Part shown: positions 31,940 through 42,838 of the stretch, one piece after another | How the letters are laid out: every line of letters starts with the position of its first letter | How positions within the stretch are numbered: position 1 is the stretch's first letter | From: Closterium sp. Naga37s-1 | Lineage: Eukaryota; Streptophyta; Zygnematophyceae; Desmidiales; Closteriaceae | Assembly: GCA_947471745.1 (NCBI GenBank) | Contig: CANJKZ010000264.1 | Span: forward strand, 2,014,501-2,078,500 | Reading direction: 5' to 3' | DNA: 64,000 bases | Notes under the pieces: model-generated | Told to the model about the DNA's origin: nothing | Databases searched by the model: none | The model's input: the letters and a program-made list of their open reading frames with translations, nothing else | Program-made: the position numbers and the translations under genes

Positions 31940-32802
31940 TGACAGTGGAGGGGGTCGACTCTGACGGTCGGCCCGCATCATTTACCTTCACGCTTCACGA
32001 CGACCCCGCGGATGGTTGCCGCAGCCCCGAGCATCACAAAGTTTGCGTTGACATGTGCACTGAGTTCGCAGAATGCATCGTGGTGAACCTGGAGAGGAGG
32101 TTGGGTGGCCTTGATTTGCTCTTTGGTGTCAGACTTTTCATGCCTGATGCTCGGCCACAAGGCAAAGCAGATTGGAATGCATGATGCATGGAGTGGCTTC
32201 AGTCATTGGTGACGCTCTTCAAGGCACAAGAGCCTGAAGAGATTCTTCCAGGTCACCTTTCCCATGTTTATCATGTTTGTTCTAATGCCATGCTCGCTGT
32301 CTCAATGTTATAACCCATGCTGCAACATACTATGTTTGCCCCTCCCCAAACCCTCTTGTGATACTGCCATGCAAGGAGCTTCCGATGTTTTGCTCCGTCG
32401 TTGCAGCTGCACCAAAGGGAGAGAGGTCTTTCCACGACGGCCTCTCAGCGACTAGCAAGAGAGCTACCCCAACCTCATGCAGCTGCAGTTGTGGGTAGCG
32501 GTGGCAGTGATTTCCCTGAGCACTGTGGAGTGCAAAAGGGGCTATTCGAGGAAGAAATTTATCAAGCCATGGCTTCGAAGTGGGCTCAAGGATGCAAGGC
32601 GGGGAAATCTGATGTGCTTATCATTGATGCAGTATGAGCCATTGTATGATGAGGTGGTCGAGATCTGGAAAGGGTATAAGAAGCGAAAGCCGTTCTCTAA
32701 TGCCCCTATTTCCACCCCATGTGACACTAGCAAGAAGGGAAAAGAACACATGGAAGTAGATGAGGACGAGCCTGTAGATGTTGCTCTGGATTGTTCATCA
32801 AG

Positions 32803-32890
<88 letters not shown>

Positions 32891-32899
32891 ATGAGCTAA
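31940..32899 (+). pseudogene. Broken hAT transposase C-terminal region
   Basis: Pieces in more than one frame: HHKVCVDMCTEFAECIVVNL, RRLGGLDLLFGVRLFMPDAR, an in-frame TGA at about 32182, WLQSLVTLFKAQEPEEILPG, and after a frame change GNLMCLSLMQYEPLYDEVVE, IWKGYKKRKPF. The order matches hAT transposases of the zinc-finger-protein-862-like type near the dimerisation domain. The frame ends in poly-Asp from a (GAT)n run. Confidence 0.55.
32803..32888 (+). repeat. (GAT)n microsatellite
   Basis: About 28 GAT triplets giving poly-Asp at the end of the hAT-2 frame. Confidence 0.95.
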
Positions 32900-33559
32900 G
32901 TGTAATAGTCCCTGTAATGTCCTTTTATCAATGCCAAACTTTGAATGCATGTGTTGCACTGAAGGAAAGATTCAGGTCATATTCAGCCTTTTTTTTTTTT
33001 TTGAAAGGCTGATTGATCAGCCATTTTTCTAAACTAAACACTGAAATTTCAGTTTTTTTTTTTTTCAGGGCTAACCAGATTCATCAGCCTTCAGCTCACT
33101 CCTAAGGCTGATGATTCAGCCTTGGCCAAAACGAATATGAGGCCCTGCATGGGACCTCCCCTTGTAGGTCTGTACTATGCATCTATCATAATAACTGTGC
33201 AGGAATGAATGAACTATGAATGAGTTGGGTACAAGTACTAACCTTAAAGTGTTGTACCCCTTGTAGGCTAACCCACTATAACCTAGAGAGAACACAAACA
33301 TACAGTTTTACACACCCCCATAGGCTAAGTGGGAGCGAGCAAACACAACAGACGGTCACAAGACCAGTCAAGCAAGAGAACAAGCAAAGCAAAGCTCAGG
33401 GTGGATCTCAAGGACACCACACAATCTGAGCACAAGCAAGTGGCCACAAGGCCAGTTCACATGCAGAGTTATAATAGCAAGGCAGTACACTGATCACAAC
33501 CTAGCAAGAGTAAACAAGCAAGTATGAAGATATATATCAGTGTACAACAAGAGCAAGTC

Positions 33560-35340
33560 AAGCAACCAGCAGGTGAGGCAGAGTGGGCACAAGCCCAAGA
33601 GCAGTGCAGAAACGCTGATGATCACCAAACCCAAGGGCCTTGGTGAACACATCAGCAATGTTGGCCCGCGAGGCCACGTAGGAAAGGCGGAGCTGACGAC
33701 GCTGCTGCAGCTCATGCGCAAGGAAGTAGCGAAGAGCAATGTGCTTCGTTCTGTGCTCCAGTCTCTACTCGTGACATAAGGCGAGCATTGCCTTGTTGTC
33801 GACGTACAAAACCAAAAGAGAACGAGGCCGCTCCCCCAATTCGGTCAGCAGGTAGGTCGGCCATCGTTGCTCCAGTGCAGCCATGACCCCAGCGTAGATC
33901 TCGGCCTCATAGTTGGAACCAAGCACAGAAGAAGAACGAATGGACCTCCACGAGACAGAACCAAAGCCAAGACTGAAGGTTTAACCCTGTGACGGACGCT
34001 GAGTCGCCTGGTCGTCGGCCCAAGAAGCGTCGGAGTGTCCTGTGAGTACCACTGAACCCCGTCCTCCAAGCACGAGCCCCATTCCTGATGTACTGCAGAA
34101 GTAATGCATTACCCTCTTCGCAGCATCCCAGTGCACCTTTCGGTGTCTACCGGGAGCCACGTAGCGAGCCAAGAGGCTGAGAGGGTACGCGAGGTCAGGT
34201 CGTGTGCACGTCATCAGGTACATGAGGCAACCCACAAGCTCTGGGTACGGACCACTCGGCTCTACGGACTCGTCCGAAGGTGGATCTGAGAGCGAGTGGC
34301 CGGTAGACAGAGGAGTTTGCTGTGGCGAGGAGAACTAGAAGCCGAAGCGCTGAAGGACCTGGTGCACCATGTGTGACTGAGTCAGGGTGATGGTGCGGCG
34401 TGCTCTGTCCCGGGTGATCTGCAGGCCAAGATAGCTACGCAGTTCACCCAGGTCAGTGCAAGTGTGTCCCTCCTGCAGCTCCGCCTTCACTAGAGACAGC
34501 ACCTCAGTGTCAGGAGTGGCAAAGACGAGGTCGTCGACGTACACGAGAACGTAGAACGGCGGCAGGGTAGTCTCGGTGCGTAGAAACAGCGACGGGTCAG
34601 CAGAGGAAGGAGCAAACCCAACAGCCGCAAGTGTAGTCCTCGGTGTGTTGTGCCACTCTCGGGGTGCCTGGCGGAGACCGTAGACTGGCCGCCGGAGGCT
34701 CCACTGGGTACCTGCAGGAAACGACCCAGTGAAGCCAGGTGGGCGGCGCAACCAGATCTCCTCGTGAAGGCTGCCCTGCAAGAAAGCTGTGGAGAAGTCG
34801 AGGGAGTGCAACTCGTAGTCACGCTGTGCTGCAACGTGCAGCAGCACCCAAAGAGTAGTCATCTTCAGGGTGGGGGAGAAGGTTTGGAAGAATTCGACCC
34901 CCTGTCTCTGGCAGAAGCCTCGAGCAACGTAACGTGCCTTGAAGGCAGGCGGAGAACCCAGCGGCCGCTTCACTCTGAAAATCCACATGCCATCGACTAT
35001 GTTCGCCCCAGGAGGAGGAACCTCGTCGACGTAGGTTCCTGTGGACTTCCAGGAAGCCATCTCTGCGTCCATGGCTGTCTGCCACTAAGAGGAGTAATCA
35101 CGTGTGATCGCCTCAGCGTAAGAGCGCGGGGTAGGGATGTCAAGTGCATACGGGTCTCCCTCAGGGCAAAGCAGCATGGATGCGAAACGAGGTAAAGCGG
35201 CCGCAAGACACTCAAGCTCAAACTGCGTGTCCTCAAGGACGTCACTGCTAAGGGCAGGCTCACCCCCGACGGACGGAGGACAGATAGACTCAGACTCAGG
35301 AACAAGACTCGCGACATAGTCGAGATGACTCCTAGCTACA
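33560..35340 (-). pseudogene. Copia-4 reverse transcriptase and RNase H
   Basis: RT runs from MDAEMASWKSTGTYVDEVPP through GMWIFRVKRPLGSPPAFKAR, HSLDFSTAFLQGSLHEEIWL and VYVDDLVFATPDTEVLSLVK to TQSHMVHQVLQRFGF with a stop (relatives continue with QFSSPH). RNase H (34235 down to about 33560) has GRHRKVHWDAAKRVMHYFCS and GHSDASWADDQATQRPSQG with broken frames. Confidence 0.88.
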
Positions 35341-35799
35341 AAGTTGACTCAAAGTCAGGGTCAGTGACGATAGTAGCGAGGAGACGAGTGACAGTAGGAC
35401 TGGCAGCACGAGCATGGTCGGACTCAGGGTGAGGAACGTGCGGAAGAGAGGACTCGGGAGGCTTAGGCAGGACAACACGCTGTGGAACAGAGGAAGGACG
35501 AAGTGCCATACCATGAGTGCCTGGGACAGCAGAAAGACGAGGATGGGCGACACGACGAGCACAAACAGGTGTGGAAGCATGAGTCTCATGCTCACGATGC
35601 TCAGTCAGGGACTCAGTCACCTCAGTGTGAGGAGCAGGAGCAGGCAGCGGGGAGCCAAGCAGAAGCTGTGGCTGAGATTGGTCTGTCGGTGGACACAGGA
35701 GAGGTGGAGTGAGGCCAGTGGAAGACGGGAGACTAAGAACCTGGCAAAGGACCGAGTCAGGCGGCGGCAGGGACGACTGCGGCTGCGGGTAGAAAAACA

Positions 35800-36800
35800 G
35801 TCGGCGCGGGGCAGTACCAGCAGCTCCAGCTCCTCCAGCACCAGCAGTACCAGCACCTCCAGCACTAGGAGCTCCAGTAGCACCTCCAGCACCAGCAGCA
35901 CCACGAGCCCCGGCAGCGCCAGCACCTCTAGCACCAGCAGTACCTCCAGCACCTCCAGTGCCAGCAGCTCCAGTAGCACCTCCAGCACTAGTTGCACCAC
36001 CTGCTCTGGCAGCTCCAGCACCTCTAGTATGAGCACCTCTAGGACCAGCAGCTCCAGCACCTCTAGTACCTCCAGTACCTCCAGCTCCAGCGCCTCCAGC
36101 ACCAGCAGTACCTCCAGCACCTCCAGTGCCAGCAGCTCCAATAGCACCTCCGGCACCTCCAGCACCAGCAGCACCACCTGCTCCGGCAGCTCCAACACCT
36201 CTGGTACGAGTACCTCCAGGACCAGCAGCTCCAGCACCTCCAGTACCTCCAGCTCCAGCGCCTCCAGCACTAGCAGCACCAGCACCTCCAGTGCCAGCAG
36301 CTCCAGTAGCACCTCCGGCACTAGCAGCACAACCAGCTCCGGCAGCTCTAGTACCTCTACTACGAGCACCTCCAGGACAAGCAGCTCCTACAGCTCCAGC
36401 ACTAGTAGCACCAGCACCTCCAGTGCCAGCAGCTCCAGTACCCCCAGCACCTCCAGCACTAACAGCACCACCAGCTCTGGCACCTCCAGCACCTCCAGTG
36501 CGAGCACCTCCAGGACCAGCACCTCCAGCACCTCCAGTACCTCCAGCTCCAGCGCCTCCAGCACCAGTAGCACCTCCAGCACCAGCTGTACCTCCAGGAC
36601 TAGTAGGTCCAGCACCTCCAGCACCAGTAGCACATCTTGGACTAGTAGCTCCGGCACCTCCAGCACCAGCAGCACCTCTAGTACCTCCAGCACCAGCAGC
36701 ACCTCTAGCACCACCAGTACCCCCAGTACCTCCAGCACCAGCAGTACCTCCAGGACTAGCAGCTCCAGCACCAGCAGGACCATACCCTCCACCACCAGGA
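35800..36800 (-). repeat. Gly/Ala-rich tandem linker in Copia-4 pol
   Basis: About 1 kb of 9-bp-based repeats (CCAGCACCT and variants on the + strand) read on the - strand as GAGGAGGTG-type repeats, roughly 330 residues, the longest of the three family members. Confidence 0.9.
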
Positions 36801-37199
36801 CTGCCTCGCCGAACGATCCACGCACGAATTGCCTGCGGCAAGAGCGTCTCAAGTAGATCAGGCTGCGGTGGCTGTCAAGCTCCAGGACCTCCAGCAGGGT
36901 CACCCACAGCTCCACTGCCACTAGGAATCTCAGCACCCCCAGTCGCAGCACCCCCAGAACCAGCACCCCCAGTCGCAGCACCCCCAGTCGCAGCACCCCC
37001 AGAACCCTCACCCTCTGTCTCAGCACCCCCAGGCTCAGCACCAGCAGTCTCAGCTCCAGAGTCCACGGCAGCAGGCTGCGGAGGCGGCGAAGACGGCCGA
37101 GTCGGAAAACCAGGGGGGGTCTCCAAGTGTGGAGAGCGGCGAGTGGCCGCCGTGTCGTCAGCGGCGGGGTCACCCCCCTCAACTGGGCCAGAGGAGTCA

Positions 37200-39030
37200 G
37201 AAGAGATCTCCAAAGGCTCAACCAAGCAGGGTGGGTCTACTTGAGACACACCTGAGGGAGCAGGACCCTGTGGGGGGAGGGGGTCTACTGGGGGGGGGAC
37301 TGGTACCAAGAAAAGAGGCGCTAGGGGGACTGGGTGGGACGCGTGCAGGTGTAGCCTGTAGAAACAAACGGACCGTCAAAGGTGACGTCCTGGGAGGAAA
37401 AGACTCAACGCTCGCGCGGGTTGTTGAACTACCACGGCGGGGCATCGGTGGGGAAGCCAAGGAAGACGCAGCGGAGAGTGCGAGAGGAGAGCTTGCTCGC
37501 TTTGGCATCGCAAACAAGGGAGAGCGCGCCCCAGACCCGAAACACCGACGCATCCCCAACCTTCCCCGTCCACCGGAGTGTGGGCGAGATCTCTGGCTCA
37601 GAGACACGGGGCCAGAGGTTGAGCTGATGCGCTGCGTATCGGACCGCAAACGGCCACAGAAAATGGGGAGCAGCCGCATGGATCATGGAGGTACGAGCAA
37701 CCTCCATGATCAAGCCAATGCGACGCTCAGCAATCCCATTCTGCTGAGGAGAGGCCGGAAGCGTGAACGTTTGGCGGATGCCCTCGTCTCGACAAAACTC
37801 CACAAGGAGGTCAGAAGAGAACTCACCGCCCCTGTCAGAGTGCAAACACAGGACTGGGGAGTCCCGATGAAACCGCTCGCGCAGGTGGCGACAAGTAGCA
37901 CGGATCCAAGGGATCAAAACACCGCTGACGTCCGCTTTGCGCCGCAAGGGGAAGACAGTGGTGTAGCATGTGTAGTCATCAACAACCAGCAGGAAGTAGC
38001 GCTCTTGGTCCGTCCCACCGACGGGGGCCGGACCCCAAACGTCCATGTGGAGAGTCTGTAGAGGAGCAGTGGTCGGAGGAAACTCGGAGGAGTGAGGAGC
38101 GGCGCGCTGCCGCCCCTCGACGCAGGGAAGGCACGGCAGGGAAAGCGAGCGCGGGAGGGAGGGCAGGGACCTGGGAAGGCCAGAGACAAGGAGACGGGAG
38201 TGCATGCTGCGGAGACGCGACAGCGAGGGGTGACCTAGGCGGTGGTGCCAGAGGAGAGTCTGGTGAGAGAGTACCCGACACGAGCAAGACGGTGCAAGCT
38301 GACCAGACGCAGACACTCGACTCGACGCAGCCACCTGACCTGACTCAGCCACCTGACCTGACTCAGCCACCTGTGCAGACGCAATGGTCAGGGTGTACAG
38401 ACCGGACCCAGGCTGACGAGTGAACATAACAAGGTGACGGCCAGTCCGTGAGCACTTACAGATCGCCACACGCTGTCCTCTAGGAATGAATGTATCAACA
38501 CATTCATCCTGGAGAACTATGTTGCTCAACATGTTCGTCGAGAACGCGGGGAGGTGGAGACCTGAGAGAGACCCGGAGGGGACTGCCAGACACGGGAGGA
38601 CAGTGGAGGCTCACACAACTACTGGGCCCCCCAGTGGGGTCAGCCAGTGAGATTGGGACAAGTGCTGCAAGTGGTGTGACTGTGGTGCAATCACGAAAGA
38701 AGCAACGGGACGCGCCTGAGTCAAGCGTGAAAGTGTGCAAGGCCTCAGCTGAGGCAGGACCTGTGGGAGTAGACGCACTAGCACCTAGAGCGTCGGCAGA
38801 CTCATGAGCACCTAGAGCTACAGCAGATTCACCAGCACTTGGAGCGGCAGCAGACTCACTAGAACCGAGAGCAGCAGCCTCTACACGACCAGGGGCGCAT
38901 TGCTGAGAAGCACAGTCGCGAGGTTGCTGAGGCCACATAAAACCAAAACCTCCACCACCAGGACTGCCTCGCTGAATAACCCACTCACGAATCTGCTGAG
39001 GGGTAGGGTCGTCCGGGAGAGGCACTGACC
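37200..39030 (-). pseudogene. Copia-4 late Gag, protease and integrase
   Basis: QQIREWVIQRGSPGGGG (about 38990), protease TLDSGASRCFFRDCTTVTPL, then a frame change, pre-integrase LLWHHRLGHPSLSRL, integrase LLVVDDYTCYTTVFPLRRK, CLHSDRGGEF, ASPQQNGIAERR, and CVFLGFPTDAPPW. Frame changes near 38520 and 37430 break the polyprotein. Confidence 0.85.
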
Positions 39031-39050
39031 GCTGCTGTCCACCCCTAGCC

Positions 39051-39870
39051 GCTGCAACTGCCGTGATAGTGGCCGAACATCCCAGCGCAAATCACTCGTC
39101 GGAACCGATTTGCCGGTGTCGTCAGAGGGGGTCGTCGGAGCCGGGCCCGACGAGGCGGGCAACTGACGCGCGTGCGGGCCCGCCAGCCTAGCCCAGGGCC
39201 GGGCCGAGCGCACGACCGCCGCCCCGCAACCCCCCTGCGTGATTGAACAGCGCCCCACGTTACCGGGTGGGGGCGGCGAGCTGGCGAGCCCTCGCGCGAG
39301 GGAAAGTAACCCTCGCGCGAAGGCAGCCCTCCCGTGCCCGCTGCCCGCGACGTCCTAGTGACCCTCGCGACCTGCCCGGACGGGCAGGCGAGGGCCATGC
39401 GAAATTCGGGTGCTCCCCTCGGGAAGCTCGACGATTTCGCGACCCGTTGCGGTGACGCCACGTGCTCGCACGCGGGTTCGCATCGGGTGCATGCAAAATT
39501 TCGAGCCCGGCGAAATCGGTTCGCTCGCATCGCGGCGCGGGGTTTTCGCGATCCGGGGCGAAGTCGACACGTGTCGGCCGAAACGACGCACCGCGCGCAT
39601 GCGAAATTGCGTCCCCTCGCCGAGCGAAGCCGGGGGACGCGAAGTCGACGTGCTGGCTCGGCGGCGAAGGAGCGCTTGTGCATGCAGCCCGCCAAACCCT
39701 GCCGAGCCAGGCACCACGAACCCTGGGCGATGCCTCAACCGGCCTGTGGGGCACCGACTCCCTTTCCTTGGCGGAAGGAGGCATCGCTCCTCATTTTCGG
39801 CATCTCGTTTCACTTTCAACATTACTCCCACACTCTCGTCCCTTCTTAGCCTGCAGTCAATTCCCTTCAA
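39051..39870. other. CpG-rich stretch without recognised gene
   Basis: Much richer in CG dinucleotides than the retroelement to its left. CATGCGAAATT-like motifs recur near 39400, 39490 and 39600. No convincing exon or RNA gene. It may be a CpG-island promoter for the gene to the right. Confidence 0.5.
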
Positions 39871-39874
39871 CGCA

Positions 39875-40041
39875 ATGGAGGCCGACCCGAAAGCCGGCGA
39901 AGCGGCGCCGACCGTGCAGGACTTCCCTCTGTATCTCGACCTCGGTAGTGGACTCACTGCCAAGCTCGAGGAACACGACTACGCCGTCCTCGTAGACCAT
40001 AGGCTAGAGTTCAACGCACGTTGCTTGGGATTCGGCATCAA
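39875..40041 (+). CDS. Possible first exon of unknown protein
   Basis: ATG at 39875 opens a 55-codon frame (QDFPLYLDLGSGLTAKLEEH, LEFNARCLGFGIK) that ends at a perfect AA|gtgagt donor. Its phase does not fit the next SET exon as I place it, and the sequence is not that of ASHR2 N-termini, so it may be a separate gene, an alternative first exon or a retroelement Gag start. Confidence 0.35.
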
Positions 40042-40060
40042 GTGAGTCTGCGTATGTGGA

Positions 40061-40161
40061 TGTCGGCGTCGACATCTTCTTACATTGCTGGTCGACGCAG
40101 CGTCGGTGTTAGGGTTGTCCCACATCGGAGGCGGCGCTACGAGTTCACGTCGACGCCGACA
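40061..40161. repeat. 13-bp perfect inverted repeat, possible hairpin
   Basis: TGTCGGCGTCGAC at 40061-40073 and its exact reverse complement at 40149-40161, 75 bp apart, in non-coding DNA. This could be a small MITE or a structured intron segment. Confidence 0.7.
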
Positions 40162-40503
40162 GTAGGTCGGTGTCGGCACAGGCATTAGGCACGCATCGGT
40201 CGGCTCAATTGATTACAACGTCGCGAGGGTGGTGCACCGTCGTACGATTGCCATCCCCGTCGGTCGGCGGTTCCTAAACCAACGTATCCACCGTCGTGTC
40301 GTGCACATACTCACTCACTTCTTATTCCCATGCATGCGTGCAGGCACGCATGGACTCGCGCGGCGCCGGCCAACATGCGATTGTGGTCGATAGGACTCGG
40401 CCGGCTTCGGGCGGCGATGGGTCGGGCGGACCACACATGCTTTGCGACGGTTTTCGACGCTGACGTAGCGGTTATCCCCTTGACTTCGAGGTGAGCTGGT
40501 TAG

Positions 40504-42453
40504 AAGTCGTCACGATGTGTGTTGCATCCTATGTCGGTGCTGAAGCGGTTGGGGCGGCAGGGGACGCGGAGAGCAAGGAGGACGAGGAGAGGGCGCGAGC
40601 AACACGGGTGCACGAAGCAGTGCTGCGAGTGACGCACGACTGGGCCTGGCCTGCTGGGCCCACAGTGCTTGCCGCTGCAGGCTCTAGTGAAACCGCCACC
40701 CGGGATGGCACAAGCGAGGGTGCACATGCGGGGTACACCACAAGCACTCCTTCATGGGAGGTCACGCGTGCGCTGCTGGCTCGAGACACGCGCAACAGCT
40801 TTGGAGTGATGGCTCCGTTCAGCCCGGGGGGAGAGAGGGCTGTGAGGGGGTATGCGGTGTACGGAGCTGCTTCGCTGGCCAACCACTGCTGCTACCCCAA
40901 TGCCTGCAGGTGCGCCCTCCACCTGTGGTCTCACATGTTCTCTCACGTCACTTTGGTTTGCTCTCTCCACCTGTTGCCCCACATCACATCTGTATGCTCT
41001 TTCCTTGCGCCACTGTTGCCTTCGCCACTGTTGCCTTCGCCACTGTTGCCTTCGCACACAAGCAATTTCAAGCTGTGACCCCCTCTCCCTCTTGCGTCCC
41101 TTCGCCCTCTTGCATTCCCTTTCTAACTCCTGTGCTCTCATGCTCGCTCTGTGCCTCTGTTGCTCTGCATGTTTCGCTTTGACTCCTCGCCTAACACACA
41201 AGGGCTCTCAAAGAAAGCAACCAGTGACCCCCCTCTCCCTCTTGTCCCCGCTCTCTGGCCTCCCTTCTCTCCTTGGTGCTCTCTGGCCTCCCTTCTCTCC
41301 TTGGTGCTCTCTGCCTCCCTTCTCTCCTTGGTGCTCTCTGCCTCCCTTCTCTCCTTGGTGCTCTCTGCCTCCCTTCTCTCCTTGGTGCTCTCTGCCTCCC
41401 TTCTCTCCTTGGTGCTCTCTGCCTCCCTTCTCTCCTTGGTGCTCTCTGCCTCCCTTCTCTCCTTGGTGCTCTCTGCCTCCCTTCTCTCCTTGGTGCTCTC
41501 TGCCTCCCTTCTCTCCTTGGTGCTCTCTGCCTCCCTTCTCTCCTTGGTGCTCTCTGCCTCCCTTCTCTCCTTGGTGCTCTCTGCCTCCCTTGCACCGCAG
41601 GTTTGACTACTTTGACTCCTCGCCTCCTGCCACTGCACTCCCCACCACCACTGCTGGCACCACCACCACCACCACCAGCAGCAGCAGCATTGCCAGCGGG
41701 GGCTTCAGCAGCAGCACGCACATGCAGCTGCGGGCGATGCGGGACCTTGAGCAAGGAGAGGAGGTGGTGGTGTCGTACTTCCCCCTGGGCTGGCGCCTGG
41801 GGGAGCGGAGTGCGCGGGTGAAGGAGGAGTATGGGTTTGAGTGTGGTTGTGAACGGTGCGAGTTGGAGAGACGGATGGGTGGTGATGAGAGTGAGGAGGA
41901 GGACGAGGAGGGGGGGGAAGAGGAGGGAGAGGAAGGGGAGGAGGGGGAAGAGGCAGAGGAGGAGGGGGAGGAGGGTGGGGCAGGGAGCGATGGAGAGGAA
42001 GAGGAGAAGGAAGAACCAGATGAGGTGGATGGGGGAGAAGAGGAAGGTGGGGGAGGGGAGAGAAGCAAGGGCAAGGAAACAATTGGGAGTGTGGCAGGGA
42101 AGGGAGTAGCAGACAGGAAGGGCAAAGGGAAAGCAGCAGGAGAGGAGGATGCTGATGAGGCAGATGGTGCTGCTGATGGGGATGACAGTGACGAGGATGG
42201 GGATGGGCAGACTGCTGACGTGTCAGATGCTGAGTTGGCACATGCGCTGTTCTTCATGAAGCATCTGTGTGCCGTGGAGGGGTGTGGCGGCACCATGGCT
42301 GCCAAGCCAGGGAGATGGATGGGAGGAGGGGGAGGAGGGAGAGGGGGTGGTGGTGAGGGTGCAGGGCAGTACGAGGTGGCAGATGACATGGAGTGTAACA
42401 TGTGCGGTGCGTTACAGTCTCGACGTGAGCTGCTGAATGATCTGTGCTCTTAG
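40504..42453 (+). CDS. ASHR2: ASHR2-type SET-domain protein, C-terminal two exons
   Basis: Exons 40504-40909 (donor gtgcgc) and 41601-42453 (stop TAG). The join makes ANHCCYPNACRFDYFDSSP. Shared with plant ASHR2/SDG39: LLARDTRNSFGVMAPF, the SET motif NHCCYPNAC, LEQGEEVVVSYFPLGWR, the post-SET cysteines EYGFECGCERC, a long Glu-rich linker (about 70 residues), and a terminal Cys pattern (CAVEGCGGTM and MECNMCGAL). Predicted to be a lysine methyltransferase of the SMYD-like group; substrate unknown. The family's N-terminal third (start of the split SET domain) is not found upstream within the window, so the gene may be 5'-truncated or have distant exons. The start of the first exon is uncertain. 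Confidence 0.8.
41150..41200 (+). repeat. Short copy of the ASHR2 last-exon start
   Basis: CGCTTTGACTCCTCGCCTAA in the intron matches the real exon start (ACTTTGACTCCTCGCCTCC) about 440 bp downstream. Confidence 0.6.
41251..41590 (+). repeat. 27-bp minisatellite in the ASHR2 intron
   Basis: About 12.5 units of CTCTCTGCCTCCCTTCTCTC-CTTGGTG, nearly identical, filling the pyrimidine-rich region just before the acceptor at 41600. Length variation here would change the distance from branch point to acceptor. Confidence 0.93.
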
Positions 42454-42838
42454 TGGTTGCATGCTTGCAGCTGATAGTAGTGTGCACTATTGTGTCAGTT
42501 TTCTGGAAGATAGCCCCTCAAAATACAGCAGTACAAATTTCCCAGGCGTAGAAACACGCCTTAAGAAGATACAAATTCCTTCTTTTTTCAAGTGACTGAA
42601 GCTGCTGAGTCAAGACGAGCGCGATATGTGGTACAAGAACTGCCATCACGGTACCATATGTTGAGCCTGACACAGTTGGCAGCACACTGAGTGGCATGAG
42701 ATACCATAGACGATTATACGCTGCACTACACTGCACTACACTGCACTACACTGCGTCAGTCGGTATCCTTGTCAGCACGAGCCACAGTGCTTTGACCAGC
42801 TTTGACTACCATCGGGAATCTCTGTTGGGAGCCTCGGG
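42454..42838. other. Convergent 3' ends of ASHR2 and RMI2
   Basis: 385 bp between the two stop codons. It has ACTGCACTACACTGC pentamer repeats (42720-42755) and a third short echo of the RMI2 last exon (about 42805-42832). No gene. Confidence 0.6.

Larger units (their letters stand above)
31918..33147 (+). mobile_element. hAT-2: 3' end of a second hAT element
   Basis: The right terminus at 33147 reads outward as CAGGGCCTCATATTCG, a typical hAT end, with inverted GGCTGA/TCAGCC motifs just inside (33000-33120). The interior holds a broken transposase C-terminus. The left part is missing and replaced by Copia-3. The next 8 bp (CATGGGAC) would be the target duplication, but its partner is not in the window. 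Confidence 0.6.
33160..39050 (-). mobile_element. Copia-4: 5'-truncated Ty1/copia element
   Basis: Same family as Copia-3 and Copia-5. LTR-like DNA ends at 33312 (CAGTTTTACA) beside the CACCCCCATAGG polypurine tract; its inner half aligns with the Copia-5 LTR (GGGTACAAG, GTTGTACCC, AACCTAGA). The outer edge near 33160 is approximate. The far end stops in late Gag near 39050 and merges into CpG-rich DNA; no 5' LTR is seen. Confidence 0.78.

Noticed and set aside
35414..37244. Long + strand Ser/Thr-rich and Pro/Ala-rich open frames over the Copia-4 linker
   Set aside because: Antisense readings of the Gly/Ala repeat; no start context, domain or splice logic, and the same pattern recurs over Copia-3 and Copia-5.
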